From a virus, in IMG/VR virus record IMGVR_UViG_3300042902_000075, positions 1-26,316 of that record: DNA of 26,316 bases. The stretch is one strand, 5' to 3'. Shown here in pieces: positions 14,897-22,929 of this stretch (its first letter is position 1; every line of letters starts with the position of its first letter). The position numbers and the translations under genes are program-made. The notes below the pieces were generated by a model. The model was given only the letters and a program-made list of their open reading frames with translations. It was not told the DNA's origin and did no database searches.

Positions 14897-15634
14897 TTAG
14901 AACGTTTCAGTTGTAAAGTATTTACCAAGATGTTTAAGAGCTGAACCCTCAAACGAAATAGTAGTGAACTCGCCTGACTTTAGCGCGACATCTCCCGAAG
15001 CGTTAAGCGATACTTTTTCAAGCACATATTCGTGGGAATCTCCAACTGAAGCCTCGCCTGTATATGTTAAACGACCTTGAAGTGCGTCAAGTTGCATAGC
15101 GTTGATTAGAGTACCTGTTCCAGCTGGTGCGTTTACTGTTAAGTGTAGCACATCTGTTGCAGAAATAGAACCTCCGTCAAGGATAACGATATAACCGCCT
15201 TTTTTAGCAAGCGTGTAGTCTGTACCCTCAACGTAAGTGGTTGTATCTGTAACGTCTTTAACCACTACACTTGTAACATTTCTATAACCTGTATTGTAAC
15301 GTCCGCCAATAACGACCGCCGCTGTAACTACGGCAACGTCAACCGCCGCTGACTGAGTAACCGCACTTGTAGAACCAAGATAAGCTCTTGATAACATTGT
15401 AGGCGAAATATCTGCCGTTGTAAATGATAAAGTAACAGTACGACCAACAACATAGTCTCCGTCAAGTACGGATTCTTTTGTCTCAGTGTCGTTATGCTGT
15501 ACTTTTTCAACTTCTGTTGATAGTGTGATTTCATCAGTTGTACCAAAAGCGATTTTAGCGCCTAAAGTCACACCGTCTGTCGCGTATGGCTCGATAAATA
15601 GAGCGCCGCCCGTGATTTGCAATTTTGTTGCCAT
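14897..15634 (-). CDS. Major tail tube protein
   Basis: The 245-aa protein is Thr/Val/Gly-rich and starts MATKLQITGGALFIEPY. It has the strand pattern of phage tube proteins, with TLSTEVEKVQHNDTETKES near 36-54 and TVTLSFTTADISPTMLSRAY near 66-85. The C-terminal half (190-245) closes the barrel with VLEKVSLNASGDVAL and ISFEGSALKH. It would polymerise around the tape measure to form the shaft and stay in the virion. It lies between the terminator-position gene and the G chaperone, as lambda V does. A hairpin directly downstream may favour its expression. Confidence 0.75.
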   Translation of the reverse strand: MATKLQITGGALFIEPYATDGVTLGAKIAFGTTDEITLSTEVEKVQHNDTETKESVLDGDYVVGRTVTLSFTTADISPTMLSRAYLGSTSAVTQSAAVDVAVVTAAVVIGGRYNTGYRNVTSVVVKDVTDTTTYVEGTDYTLAKKGGYIVILDGGSISATDVLHLTVNAPAGTGTLINAMQLDALQGRLTYTGEASVGDSHEYVLEKVSLNASGDVALKSGEFTTISFEGSALKHLGKYFTTETF

Positions 15635-15636
15635 TT

Positions 15637-15936
15637 TTAAACTCCCATAATTTCAGTTGTAATAAATAACCAATCGTTCTCTACATCACCGTATAGCAAG
15701 CCGCTTTCAGAGCCGGAAAAATAAAGTTTTCTATCGTGTGTTAAACTTAAGTTGTTTATAGCTTTTATCATCGTATCTCGATTTACACTAACCGGAATAA
15801 TCACAAAAAAAGTAACCATTCTATTAAGTGTGTTTGAGCCTTGACTTGACTTACCTACTCTAATTTGAACATTAGGGTGTAATGCCGTTACAATGGGCTT
15901 GATAATAGCTATAACTTCACTTTCAGTATTGAACAT
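15637..15936 (-). CDS. Tail terminator/completion protein (gpU-position)
   Basis: The 99-aa protein has a helix (residues 3-18), strands with NVQIRVGKSSQG and MVTFFVIIPVSV, a helix (55-65) and a final strand pair. That alpha-beta order resembles small tail terminator proteins such as lambda gpU. It lies just before the tube gene and just after the gpFII-like connector, which is the expected place. It overlaps the upstream gene by 14 bases. Assignment is from size, secondary structure and order; sequence similarity was not tested. Confidence 0.55.
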   Translation of the reverse strand: MFNTESEVIAIIKPIVTALHPNVQIRVGKSSQGSNTLNRMVTFFVIIPVSVNRDTMIKAINNLSLTHDRKLYFSGSESGLLYGDVENDWLFITTEIMGV

Positions 15937-16198
15937 TTAAGATAACCTTTGTCATTCCGTTTTCTGGCAACCAGTTTGATGCCGTGTAAGTAGTTCCGTT
16001 GATTATAAATATTGATGATGTAGTTATTGAAGCTACGTCACTTGACTTACAAAGACACGTATCTAAAAGAAATGTGTCCGCCGGTTCTTTGTCAAAAAGA
16101 ATATTAATAGAAGTGCCGTTAAACGTCGCAACATCTGCAAACTCATCAACGCTTAGAAATAAATCTATATCACTCGCTATCATATTCTTTAGGCTCAT
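15923..16198 (-). CDS. Head-tail connector, lambda FII-like
   Basis: The 91-aa protein has a short N-terminal helix with an acidic stretch (ASDIDLFLSVDEFAD, residues 8-22). A beta barrel follows: INILFDKEPADTF, then a strand, then IFIINGTTYTASNWLPENGM and a last strand. This order matches the lambda gpFII pattern (VIRGVFDDP..., SLFVRTDEV..., ENFWVDRVSPDDGG...). It would attach beneath gpW on the filled head and receive the tail. Its ATG overlaps the stop of the 73-aa gene (ATGA). Confidence 0.65.
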   Translation of the reverse strand: MSLKNMIASDIDLFLSVDEFADVATFNGTSINILFDKEPADTFLLDTCLCKSSDVASITTSSIFIINGTTYTASNWLPENGMTKVILNVQY

Positions 16199-16416
16199 TT
16201 TTTACCTTTTTTCTTTGGCTCTTCAAGGACTTCATCTTCAAGGACTTCATCTTCAAGGACTTCATCTTCTTTTGCAACCAAATCTAATGCTGATGCCTTT
16301 ATAGCTATTCCGTCTAGGATTAGTTTTTGAGCTAATCCCTCTGGAATTTCTACTACATCACCTGCCTGAAACTTATCAATCCTAAAGTCAATAGGTTTTA
16401 GTAGTTTAAGCTTCAT
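16195..16416 (-). CDS. Small acidic-tailed protein at the gpFI position
   Basis: The 73-aa protein has an N-terminal SH3-like strand set (LLKPIDFRIDKFQAGDVVEI, residues 4-23), a helix (EGLAQKLILDGIAIKAS), then a low-complexity tail of DEVLE repeats (about 52-66) and a final Lys-rich end. Short proteins of this type are common in phage head operons between decoration and connector genes, where lambda has FI. The tail is encoded by three perfect 15-bp repeats. A DNA-packaging or head-assembly role is inferred from position only. Confidence 0.5.
   Translation of the reverse strand: MKLKLLKPIDFRIDKFQAGDVVEIPEGLAQKLILDGIAIKASALDLVAKEDEVLEDEVLEDEVLEEPKKKGKK
16221..16265. repeat. Tandem repeat, 3 x 15 bp, inside the 73-aa gene
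   Basis: The unit CTTCAAGGACTTCAT occurs three times without mismatch at 16221-16235, 16236-16250 and 16251-16265. It is a multiple of three, so the frame is kept and the protein gains five residues (DEVLE type) per unit. Perfect identity suggests recent slippage or expansion. Confidence 0.95.
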
Positions 16417-16420
16417 AGGA

Positions 16421-16753
16421 TTAACCTATCTTCACTTTAACAGTGCCAGCAGTTGCAGCAGCTTTTGTGCTAACAGCGAAACCTGCCAACGTGTTTGATG
16501 TTGCAGTTGTAGTAATACTTCTTGCAGTTGCATCGAAATAAACTACTGCGCTAAATGCGATTTCATCTGCCGTTGTCGCGGTGAACTCGTAAACCTCTGA
16601 AATTGCTAGACTGATAGTCTCACCTGAAACTGCGTCATCTAAAGCGATACCGATACGACCTGTTAATGGGATTACATCACCGTTAGCAATAGTGCCAGCT
16701 GCTACATAATCAACTACTTGACCCGCTTGAATTCTTTTTGCTTCTTTAGCCAT
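16421..16753 (-). CDS. Capsid decoration/cement-type protein (DUF2190-like)
   Basis: The 110-aa protein is Ala/Thr/Val-rich, all beta, and matches the DUF2190 pattern. It opens with RIQAGQVVDYVAAGTIANGD, then VIPLTGRIGIALDDAVSGE, then a Phe/Thr-rich strand and AVVYFDATARSIT, closing with AGFAVSTKAAATAGTVKV. Members form trimer-like caps on HK97-type capsids. Its position just after the protease-capsid gene matches lambda D. It would stabilise the expanded head. Confidence 0.75.
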   Translation of the reverse strand: MAKEAKRIQAGQVVDYVAAGTIANGDVIPLTGRIGIALDDAVSGETISLAISEVYEFTATTADEIAFSAVVYFDATARSITTTATSNTLAGFAVSTKAAATAGTVKVKIG

Positions 16754-16788
16754 TTTGTTTTCCTTAATTGAATTTAATCAAGACGCTA

Positions 16789-18684
16789 TTAAGCGCCTGG
16801 ATTTTTATACATTGAACGATAGTCTTCAGCAACTACGCCGAAGTCGAATACGCCTTGGAACACTGTTCTCGTTAAAGAAGTATTATCAAGTTGAACGATT
16901 GGTCTGCGACCTGTTCCTGAAAGATAACCAGCTTTAATTGTGCGTGTTCCGCCTGCTAAGTACCAAGCACCTGCGTCAAGTTCACTATCCACGATAACTG
17001 TCATAGCTTTATAAAATGGATTGATTACATTGCTATTTTTACTATCAGTTGTTGAAGCTAAGGAGTTTAATAGCGTAAGCGCTGTAATCTCTTGCTCTGG
17101 AGCTACCATTAGGAACTTTGGCAAGATGTTGAGTGCATCACCCGCCGCTGTCGCTTGACGCTTCATAGCAGTCATTGCCGCCTCTAAAGTTGAAGCCGAT
17201 AGTGCCGCACCCGTTGAAGCAAGGTTTTTGTGAGTTGCAGTGTTGAAAATTGCAATTCCGTCTTTCATTAGGTATGAAGCATAATCGCCTTTTGCCTGTA
17301 GTAAGTCATAAACGATACCGTTTGCAGTACGCTTTGCCATTTTTCCAAACTCAGCAAGTAAACCATTGAATGCGCCTAAATCATCATTTATAATCATTTG
17401 ACGTGTAATTGCGAACTCATTAGCGAACGATTCAATTTTCCAGCTCTCACCGCTCTCTGTAAGTTGCTTTTCAGTAATTTCGCCGGCTTCGTTTAGTTTT
17501 GACAATCTGCCTGAAGTTCCAAGTGTCACATCGGAGTTAGTTTTGAAGTCCTTAACGTCCACTTCTTTAACCCATAAGCCATAAGTAGCCATTTCTTCAT
17601 CGTAGCCTTGAGCTAGAACTTTATTAGCTACATTTGCAAGGATTAAAGGAAAATCTGCCGTAACCATTGCGCGGTTTGCGATTTCGTTTTTATCATAGCT
17701 GTTTACGCCTAAGAAACCACGTGCAAAGTCTGTTAACGAAGCGCCTCTAAACGAATCAGCATCTTTGTGAGCGTCTTTAACTCTTACGCCTGCGTTTAGT
17801 GCCATTGCATCTGTCATAGCCGCTATCATACTCTCACGAGTGCTTTCGTCTTTAACTTCAGCGTGGAATTGCGGTTGCGCTTTTGATTTTTCGTCAAGAA
17901 TCGCTCTTGTAAACTCGTCCACTGTTCCATCCTTTTCAAATTTTGCTCTAAGCTCTACACTTGGCTCGTATTTAGCTGATACAGCGTCAATCTCTGCTTT
18001 ACGTGTAAGCTCTGCATTTTTAGCTCTAAGTTGATTTAACTCAACCTCTTTCGCCACCTCTATATCTTTGCGAACTTTGTCAAGTTCTGCATTTTCTACA
18101 TCTGTTCTCTTAGATACTTTTTCAAGCTCTGCGAGACGTGCCATTAACTCTTTAAGCATTTCTTCTTCTCCTGTGTTTAAGTTGGACTCGCGCCCTGTAT
18201 GTTTAGCCCCTGAATCAAAACCAATACCAACCGCTGACAATTCTATAATGTCGTAATCAGTTATGGTTACTAAGTCAAGTTCCCCCTCTCGTTCTTCTAC
18301 CTCGTATTTATTGATACGATAACCAATAGATACATCAGTAAGCGTGCCATTTTCGTACTTTCGTTTTATGGATAACCCATCATCATCAAAAGATACATCC
18401 GCGAGGAGTTGACCGTCTTGTTTTCGTGTATTTGTAACTTTACCGATTGCATCATCAACTCCTCTGTCGTGGTTTTTGAAAAAAGTGTTTAACAACTGAG
18501 TATTCGCGCCGTCTATGCTTAGTCTTTCAACATAAAACTGCCCTGAACCCCAGTCAAAACGCTCACCGTCGTTCTTATCGGACACCATCACGAATGTTAG
18601 TGTTCCGTCATCTCCCTTTTGTGTTGAGATTTGAGCGGCTCTTGTTTGCGTAACGCCCTTAAGCGCTTCTCTTTTATTCGGCAT
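16789..18684 (-). CDS. Fused prohead protease, scaffold and major capsid protein
   Basis: The 631-aa protein has three parts. Residues 1-165 form an HK97-type (S78) protease: H72 in FFKNHDRG, S119 in LTDVSIGY, and the IIELSAVGIG strand near 146-154. Residues 176-280 are a charged coiled coil typical of the scaffolding delta domain. Residues about 290-631 are an HK97-fold capsid protein (NEFAITRQMIINDDLGAFNG, TATHKNLASTGAAL, ILPKFLMVAPEQEI). Protease-capsid fusions are known in other phages. The protease would cut itself and the scaffold away during maturation. The ATG is preceded by GGAGG and AGGA and overlaps the portal stop by 11 bases. An internal start may supply extra capsid subunits without protease. 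Confidence 0.85.
   Translation of the reverse strand: MPNKREALKGVTQTRAAQISTQKGDDGTLTFVMVSDKNDGERFDWGSGQFYVERLSIDGANTQLLNTFFKNHDRGVDDAIGKVTNTRKQDGQLLADVSFDDDGLSIKRKYENGTLTDVSIGYRINKYEVEEREGELDLVTITDYDIIELSAVGIGFDSGAKHTGRESNLNTGEEEMLKELMARLAELEKVSKRTDVENAELDKVRKDIEVAKEVELNQLRAKNAELTRKAEIDAVSAKYEPSVELRAKFEKDGTVDEFTRAILDEKSKAQPQFHAEVKDESTRESMIAAMTDAMALNAGVRVKDAHKDADSFRGASLTDFARGFLGVNSYDKNEIANRAMVTADFPLILANVANKVLAQGYDEEMATYGLWVKEVDVKDFKTNSDVTLGTSGRLSKLNEAGEITEKQLTESGESWKIESFANEFAITRQMIINDDLGAFNGLLAEFGKMAKRTANGIVYDLLQAKGDYASYLMKDGIAIFNTATHKNLASTGAALSASTLEAAMTAMKRQATAAGDALNILPKFLMVAPEQEITALTLLNSLASTTDSKNSNVINPFYKAMTVIVDSELDAGAWYLAGGTRTIKAGYLSGTGRRPIVQLDNTSLTRTVFQGVFDFGVVAEDYRSMYKNPGA
18159..18172 (-). 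promoter_or_regulatory. Possible internal ribosome site and start in the protease-capsid gene
   Basis: Reading leftward, AGGAGA (18172-18167) lies 7 bases before an in-frame ATG whose first base is 18159. This is Met176, at the junction of the protease and the coiled coil. Starting here would give a 456-aa scaffold plus capsid protein without the protease, much as lambda Nu3 starts inside C. The sequence also arises simply from Gly-Glu codons, so it could be chance. Confidence 0.45.
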
Positions 18685-20071
18685 TTAATCCTGCCTCCTC
18701 TGTTTGAATTTGTGTCGGAGTTATGAAGCCGTATTTCTTCATAAGTTCCTCTTCTCTTTGCTTTGTTATAAGTATCTCTTCAAAATCTTTGCCTGCCGCC
18801 ATACACTCATCGGTCATAGTGGTAAGATTAAGAGCGATTTCCATTTCTAGCGCTTTCAAGTTTTTAACGGGGTCAACCCAGTCACGCTTAGGGTAAGACC
18901 ATTTTGGCGCAACATAAGGAGCTTTATCCGCCGCCCACTTCATAGGACTTATAGGCAAATTACCCATAAGCACCTCAACTTCTAACCACGCCATAAAGAC
19001 ATCATCTAAAAAGTAAGTAGATATGTGCGACTGTTCGTCGTCAAAGCGCTTGTTATCTTGAATAAGCGAGGCACGACTTGAAGCGAAATTGACTTGAGAA
19101 TAATCTCTAAATGCCAACTCATACGATATTTTACGAGCCGCTGCAATAGTTCTTACTGTTGAAGTTATAAACTCGTTATATCCATCTCCGTTGTGTCCGT
19201 TTACGTGTTTAGCCACTTTTTCGCCCGGACGTAGGTAGTAAACCATTAATCCATTAATATCGTGTAAATCTTCGTCCTGAGTGCTTGAAATAGGCGTAAA
19301 ATCGCCCGCCGCTCTCTCTGTTTCAATAGTATAAGCGATTTCAGCATTAGCTCGCGCGCCCTGAATAGTAGCGGCTTGATATGCGCTAAAGTTTTTAATA
19401 TCTACTATGGCTTGTTTATACTCGCTCACGCCTCTGTACTGAGTAGGACGCTCACACTTGTAATAGTTTATGATACTGTCGGCATTAATATCTATCGCGC
19501 CGTCTTTACCTGTAAAATGGTATTTAACTACTTTGCCGTCTTTGTCTAAAGTCATACCGCTGTTGCCACGATTTGAGTCAAGCGCATCGGCTTCTATAAG
19601 TTGAAGCTTTAAACCCTCTTTTGTAATTTTCTTGTAGATAAAGATTTCGCCGTCTATCATTCGATTTGCTAAAATAATCTTTTGCATATCTGCGAAACTT
19701 AAACGACCTGAAACATCGCATAGAGATTTATGCTGCCAAAGCTTAAAGCGGCGCTCTATTTCATCGTCTAGCTTATTGTCTCCCGTCTTTGATTGTAATC
19801 CGATACCTTTGCCGATAACGTTATTAATAATTGCGTTGTCAATATTTGACATAATAGGATTGTTTGCAGCCAACCAACGAGACCGTGCGCGCATAGTATC
19901 GCGGTCTGATTTTGCAGTATCTTCAAAAGGGCTATTTGCGTTCCAGAAGTCACGATTTGCCGCTGTTTTTTTGCCGCCCTCGTAGAACCCGCGTTTAATT
20001 ATGGTTTGAGGTGCGACCTCCGCTTGCACTATTTCAGGCTTTTTGCCGAATAAGTTACGAAAATATGACAT
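18674..20071 (-). CDS. Portal protein, lambda family
   Basis: From the ATG at 20071 the protein is 465 aa and starts MSYFRNLFGKKPEIV. The lambda-type portal features follow: RDTMRARSRWLAANNPIMSN near 60-80, a helix-rich core, IINYYKCERPTQYRGVSEYK, and the stem/crown region near FRDYSQVNFASSRASL. Portals form the dodecameric DNA gate at one capsid vertex. A longer frame to 20134 exists, but the extra 21 residues are low-quality and overlap the gpW gene by 80 bases. The chosen start leaves a 17-base overlap, usual for this operon. The ribosome site before it is weak (AAGA). Confidence 0.85.
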   Translation of the reverse strand: MSYFRNLFGKKPEIVQAEVAPQTIIKRGFYEGGKKTAANRDFWNANSPFEDTAKSDRDTMRARSRWLAANNPIMSNIDNAIINNVIGKGIGLQSKTGDNKLDDEIERRFKLWQHKSLCDVSGRLSFADMQKIILANRMIDGEIFIYKKITKEGLKLQLIEADALDSNRGNSGMTLDKDGKVVKYHFTGKDGAIDINADSIINYYKCERPTQYRGVSEYKQAIVDIKNFSAYQAATIQGARANAEIAYTIETERAAGDFTPISSTQDEDLHDINGLMVYYLRPGEKVAKHVNGHNGDGYNEFITSTVRTIAAARKISYELAFRDYSQVNFASSRASLIQDNKRFDDEQSHISTYFLDDVFMAWLEVEVLMGNLPISPMKWAADKAPYVAPKWSYPKRDWVDPVKNLKALEMEIALNLTTMTDECMAAGKDFEEILITKQREEELMKKYGFITPTQIQTEEAGLNAE

Positions 20072-20285
20072 TCTTAACCGCTTTTTGAGTTGTTGAAGTT
20101 TCAAAATTATAGTCATAGCCGTACTTTGCCACACGCTCTAAAAGTGTGCTTTCGCGCATAGTTAGCTCGTTTAGGTTAGCTTTTGACATCGAACGCCCAG
20201 CGATAGAGTAGCTTTGCCCACTCATTACGGCAGTTATAGCGGTTTGTACTTCTTCTAATTGCTCACCAACTGTTTTTAGCGCCAT
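20055..20285 (-). CDS. Head-tail joining protein, gpW family
   Basis: The 76-aa protein has two helices around a short hairpin: a helix with VGEQLEEVQTAITAVMSG, the hairpin QSYSIAGRSMSKANL, and a second helix with NELTMRESTLLERVAKYGYD. This matches lambda gpW in size, motif order and place between TerL and portal. It would stop DNA leaving the filled head and form the platform for gpFII. A promoter-like site lies in the 44-base gap upstream. Confidence 0.75.
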   Translation of the reverse strand: MALKTVGEQLEEVQTAITAVMSGQSYSIAGRSMSKANLNELTMRESTLLERVAKYGYDYNFETSTTQKAVKNVIFS

Positions 20286-20311
20286 AAGCCAACCTTTAAA
20301 CTATTTTTAAA

Positions 20312-20320
20312 AGTATAGCA
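20312..20320 (-). promoter_or_regulatory. Extended -10 promoter candidate before gpW
   Basis: The minus strand reads TGCTATACT, a perfect TG extension with a near-consensus -10, in the gap between the TerL stop and the gpW ATG. The -35 region (ATGAGT) is weak. It resembles the TACGCTATAAT promoters elsewhere in the window and could raise head-protein expression above terminase. Confidence 0.45.
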
Positions 20321-20329
20321 TAATTTTTA

Positions 20330-22183
20330 TCAATACTCATCTAAATAACTCTTTCTTTCTCTTTTTGGTTTCTCGGGTTGTTTTTGCGTAAACATTAAAG
20401 CGCCGCGATGAGCTAAAACCTCTAAGTCTACACCCGCTATAAACAAAGAGGCGTAAGCGTATCTTCTTACGTCTGCCGCCTCTTGTCTTGCTCTGGTTTT
20501 GTGCCAACGCCCAAATTTATCTCTCTTCTCTCCTGTAAGTTGTTTAAAATACTCTTCGTCGTAAACATCTTCGGCAGGGAAGTGCATATACCCAGCGCCA
20601 TGTGATTCCGTCATTAGATGAGAGAATATAACATCCGCCGCCATATTAACACCTACACTATAAAGTGCTACATTCCCTTTGTTTGAGCGTGTTGCCAAAC
20701 GTGGAGCGATGGGGGCGTCAATTGCACCCGCACCTTTTATAGCAAATATCCTACGTGCGAACTTTGTCTTACAAAAAGCATAAGCCTCTTTCGCCCTATG
20801 CCCTCCCGTATCAACTGCCGCGCAATAAATCTTAATCAGTCCGCCGTTATCGTGAGTAAATGTTTTATTAAGATACTCATCTAGCCTCTGCCATACCTCT
20901 GGCTTTGAAGTATCGCCGTGAAATATCTTATAATCAATACTCCAGCTCTCTTCGGCTTCTCCCCATCCTACCACTTCACACTCCAGGCGGTTGTCCTGAG
21001 TATCCACGCCTGCTGATAGAATAAGAACTCCGTCTGGCACTTGAGCGGTATATACTTCTTTACGCTCCTCAAAGTTGGATATATTTACGGTTTCATAATC
21101 CTCTTCCCAAGTTCGCGCCAAAACCTCATTATAAAATGCTTTTAGTTTAAGGCGGTCTTTTTTAGCGTTTAGAAATTCGTTTGCAATATCAGTCCAAGTA
21201 ACATTAGGCGAGTATGATAACATAGCCCAAAAGTGAAACGACGCTATTTTATTAGACGGTCTTTGTGCTATCCATTTGCCGTGTTCATCCATCCATCTTT
21301 TATGTTTATCGAATATCCGCTCATCACACGATTTGCATTTAAAGTGAGCCGTTTCGGTTAAATGTTTAGTGGTTTTTCCTTTATCATCCGTTACCTTGTC
21401 CCAAACCATATCTTCAAACTCAAAAAGCTGTAATTCCTTACAGTGAGGACATGGTAGCCACCTTTGACGCATATCTCCTTGTTTATACCAATAATCCACT
21501 TTAGAATAGTCAATAGTGCTATCTTGTATATCTTTATCGTATTCAGCGCCGACAGGTTTACCACCGAGTATGTTTTTTCTAAGTGCAAAATCCTGAGAGC
21601 GTCTTAGCATTGTCGTTATTGTATCTCCTGCCTTACCCGCTTCATTATTCCACGTGTCAATCTCATCGCCTATTACTACTCTGGCAGTACGGCGGTTTAA
21701 GTTTCTATCACTCTCTGCTCCTAATATCTCAAGGTAGCCACCCGGATAATTCTTTTTAATAGTTTTTTCTTTTTTGATACGCCCTCTAAGATTTGGAGTT
21801 TCTACTAATTTTGCAATTAAGTCATTATCTCTAATCATTGGTTCAATTTCGGTTTCCGCTACGCCTTTGGCTTCGGCTTCATTCGGGTTGTAGTATAGAA
21901 TAACGGCGGGCTGCTGTTCTATGAAATAGGCTATTGTAATATTTATAAGTTTATTATATCCGACACGAGTTGGTTTTTTGACTATAACCATTTGATTGTA
22001 AATATCGCACATAGTATCTAAGATTTCATTTTGATAAGGGCGTGTCGTCCACTTGCCGGGTAAAGATGAACTCTCAGCAGATAACATAAAGTGATTATCC
22101 GCCCACTCGCTACCTGAAAGATTAGGGCGTGGTTTAAAAATACCTTTAGCAAAGTCGAATATAACTTGTTGTTGCTCAGTCAT
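20330..22183 (-). CDS. Terminase large subunit, GpA family
   Basis: From the ATG at 22183 the protein is 617 aa. The ATPase part has the GpA-type Walker A variant KKPTRVGYNK (about 69-78) and Walker B VVIGDEID (169-176). A zinc ribbon with CPHC and CKSC follows near 246-295. The nuclease part has LSAGVDTQDNRLECEVVGWG with its acidic residues, and VDTGGHRAKEAYAF. It drives DNA into the prohead and cuts the concatemer. A TTG six codons upstream also opens the frame, but AGGG lies 5 bases before the ATG, so the ATG is preferred. It overlaps TerS by 8 bases. Confidence 0.9.
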   Translation of the reverse strand: MTEQQQVIFDFAKGIFKPRPNLSGSEWADNHFMLSAESSSLPGKWTTRPYQNEILDTMCDIYNQMVIVKKPTRVGYNKLINITIAYFIEQQPAVILYYNPNEAEAKGVAETEIEPMIRDNDLIAKLVETPNLRGRIKKEKTIKKNYPGGYLEILGAESDRNLNRRTARVVIGDEIDTWNNEAGKAGDTITTMLRRSQDFALRKNILGGKPVGAEYDKDIQDSTIDYSKVDYWYKQGDMRQRWLPCPHCKELQLFEFEDMVWDKVTDDKGKTTKHLTETAHFKCKSCDERIFDKHKRWMDEHGKWIAQRPSNKIASFHFWAMLSYSPNVTWTDIANEFLNAKKDRLKLKAFYNEVLARTWEEDYETVNISNFEERKEVYTAQVPDGVLILSAGVDTQDNRLECEVVGWGEAEESWSIDYKIFHGDTSKPEVWQRLDEYLNKTFTHDNGGLIKIYCAAVDTGGHRAKEAYAFCKTKFARRIFAIKGAGAIDAPIAPRLATRSNKGNVALYSVGVNMAADVIFSHLMTESHGAGYMHFPAEDVYDEEYFKQLTGEKRDKFGRWHKTRARQEAADVRRYAYASLFIAGVDLEVLAHRGALMFTQKQPEKPKRERKSYLDEY

Positions 22184-22736
22184 AAATGCCCTGAAAGTCA
22201 ATTTTTATAGAGTTTATATGTTCTTTAAGCCAGTCGAATGCTTCGTCTTTGATATCTGGGTATCTTGACTTAAGTGCGAACGGTAACTCATCTAAGTGTT
22301 TTGAGAACGGTGAAGCTATTTTGTCGAGGATTGCTTTTACTTCTGAAATGGATATAAGTTCTTTATTCTCTCTTAAAAACTTCTGCTTATTTAGTTCACC
22401 ACTCCAAAAGTCCTTAACTATTTGTACTTTCTGAATAGGAGTTAATGCTTCCTTGATAAGCTCTTCAAGTTCTATGAGTAAGTCGTCACTCGGCTTTAGC
22501 TCTTCATCGGCTTTTATTGATTTTGGTATATGTTCTTTTATTAATTTCTTATTGTCTGATTTATCGTGTCTAACTTTGCTGTATTGAATAGCCTTTATTG
22601 CTTCATCTTTGTACAGTTTTCCATCAGGAGCGGTACATTTAACAAACAATCCTGCACGGGCGTGTTTAGATACCATAGGAGCAGAAACGCCTAGTATTTT
22701 TGAGAGTTCCGCTTTTGTGATTTTTTCTCGTTTCAA
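22176..22736 (-). CDS. Terminase small subunit, Nu1-like
   Basis: The 186-aa protein has an N-terminal winged-helix DNA-binding domain (residues 5-45: KAELSKILGVSAPMVSKHA), a charged linker, and a C-terminal helical part that would bind TerL. Nu1-type subunits recognise the packaging site and load TerL. The start is TTG with AGAGGA eight bases upstream; no ATG is available in frame. It is the first gene behind the TTAACC-flanked promoter. Because it binds DNA, self-regulation at those repeats is possible, though untested. Confidence 0.8.
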   Translation of the reverse strand: MKREKITKAELSKILGVSAPMVSKHARAGLFVKCTAPDGKLYKDEAIKAIQYSKVRHDKSDNKKLIKEHIPKSIKADEELKPSDDLLIELEELIKEALTPIQKVQIVKDFWSGELNKQKFLRENKELISISEVKAILDKIASPFSKHLDELPFALKSRYPDIKDEAFDWLKEHINSIKIDFQGIYD

Positions 22737-22748
22737 TTAACCATCCTC

Positions 22749-22792
22749 TTAACCCTTAACCAAATTATAGCGTAAATCGGTTAAGTGGTTAA
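22749..22792 (-). promoter_or_regulatory. Late/terminase promoter bracketed by four TTAACC hexamers
   Basis: Leftward: TTAACC (22792-22787, also serving as a -35), TTAACC (22784-22779), then TACGCTATAAT with the -10 at 22769-22764 and 17 bases of spacing. GGTTAA (22761-22756) and its partner (22754-22749) follow. The two pairs are in opposite orientation, so they form a symmetric operator covering the -35 and the predicted transcript start. The remaining 137 bases up to 22929 hold no gene; only weak pairing between poly-A and GCTTTT was seen near 22900-22925. Confidence 0.7.
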
Positions 22793-22929
22793 TGATTTTC
22801 TTTATAGTAGTTTCGGAGGCTCGTATTGTAGGGCAGTTAACTTACTTTTAAAATTTGATAAATAGAGAGATTTTGAGAGTCTTGCTACCCGTAATAGAAA
22901 AGCGCCCACGGAGTACCTATTGCTTTTTT

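Noticed and set aside
16221-16265. Possible CRISPR array
   Set aside because: The repeats are directly adjacent, without spacers, and lie in frame inside a gene.
20072-20134. Extension of the portal gene to an upstream ATG (21 extra residues)
   Set aside because: It overlaps the gpW gene by 80 bases and the added residues look like the gpW gene read in the wrong frame; the ATG at 20071 fits the portal N terminus.
22890-22929. Intrinsic terminator after the Z-like gene
   Set aside because: AAAAGC and GCTTTT can pair, but the middle does not form a stable GC-rich stem, and no T-run follows.
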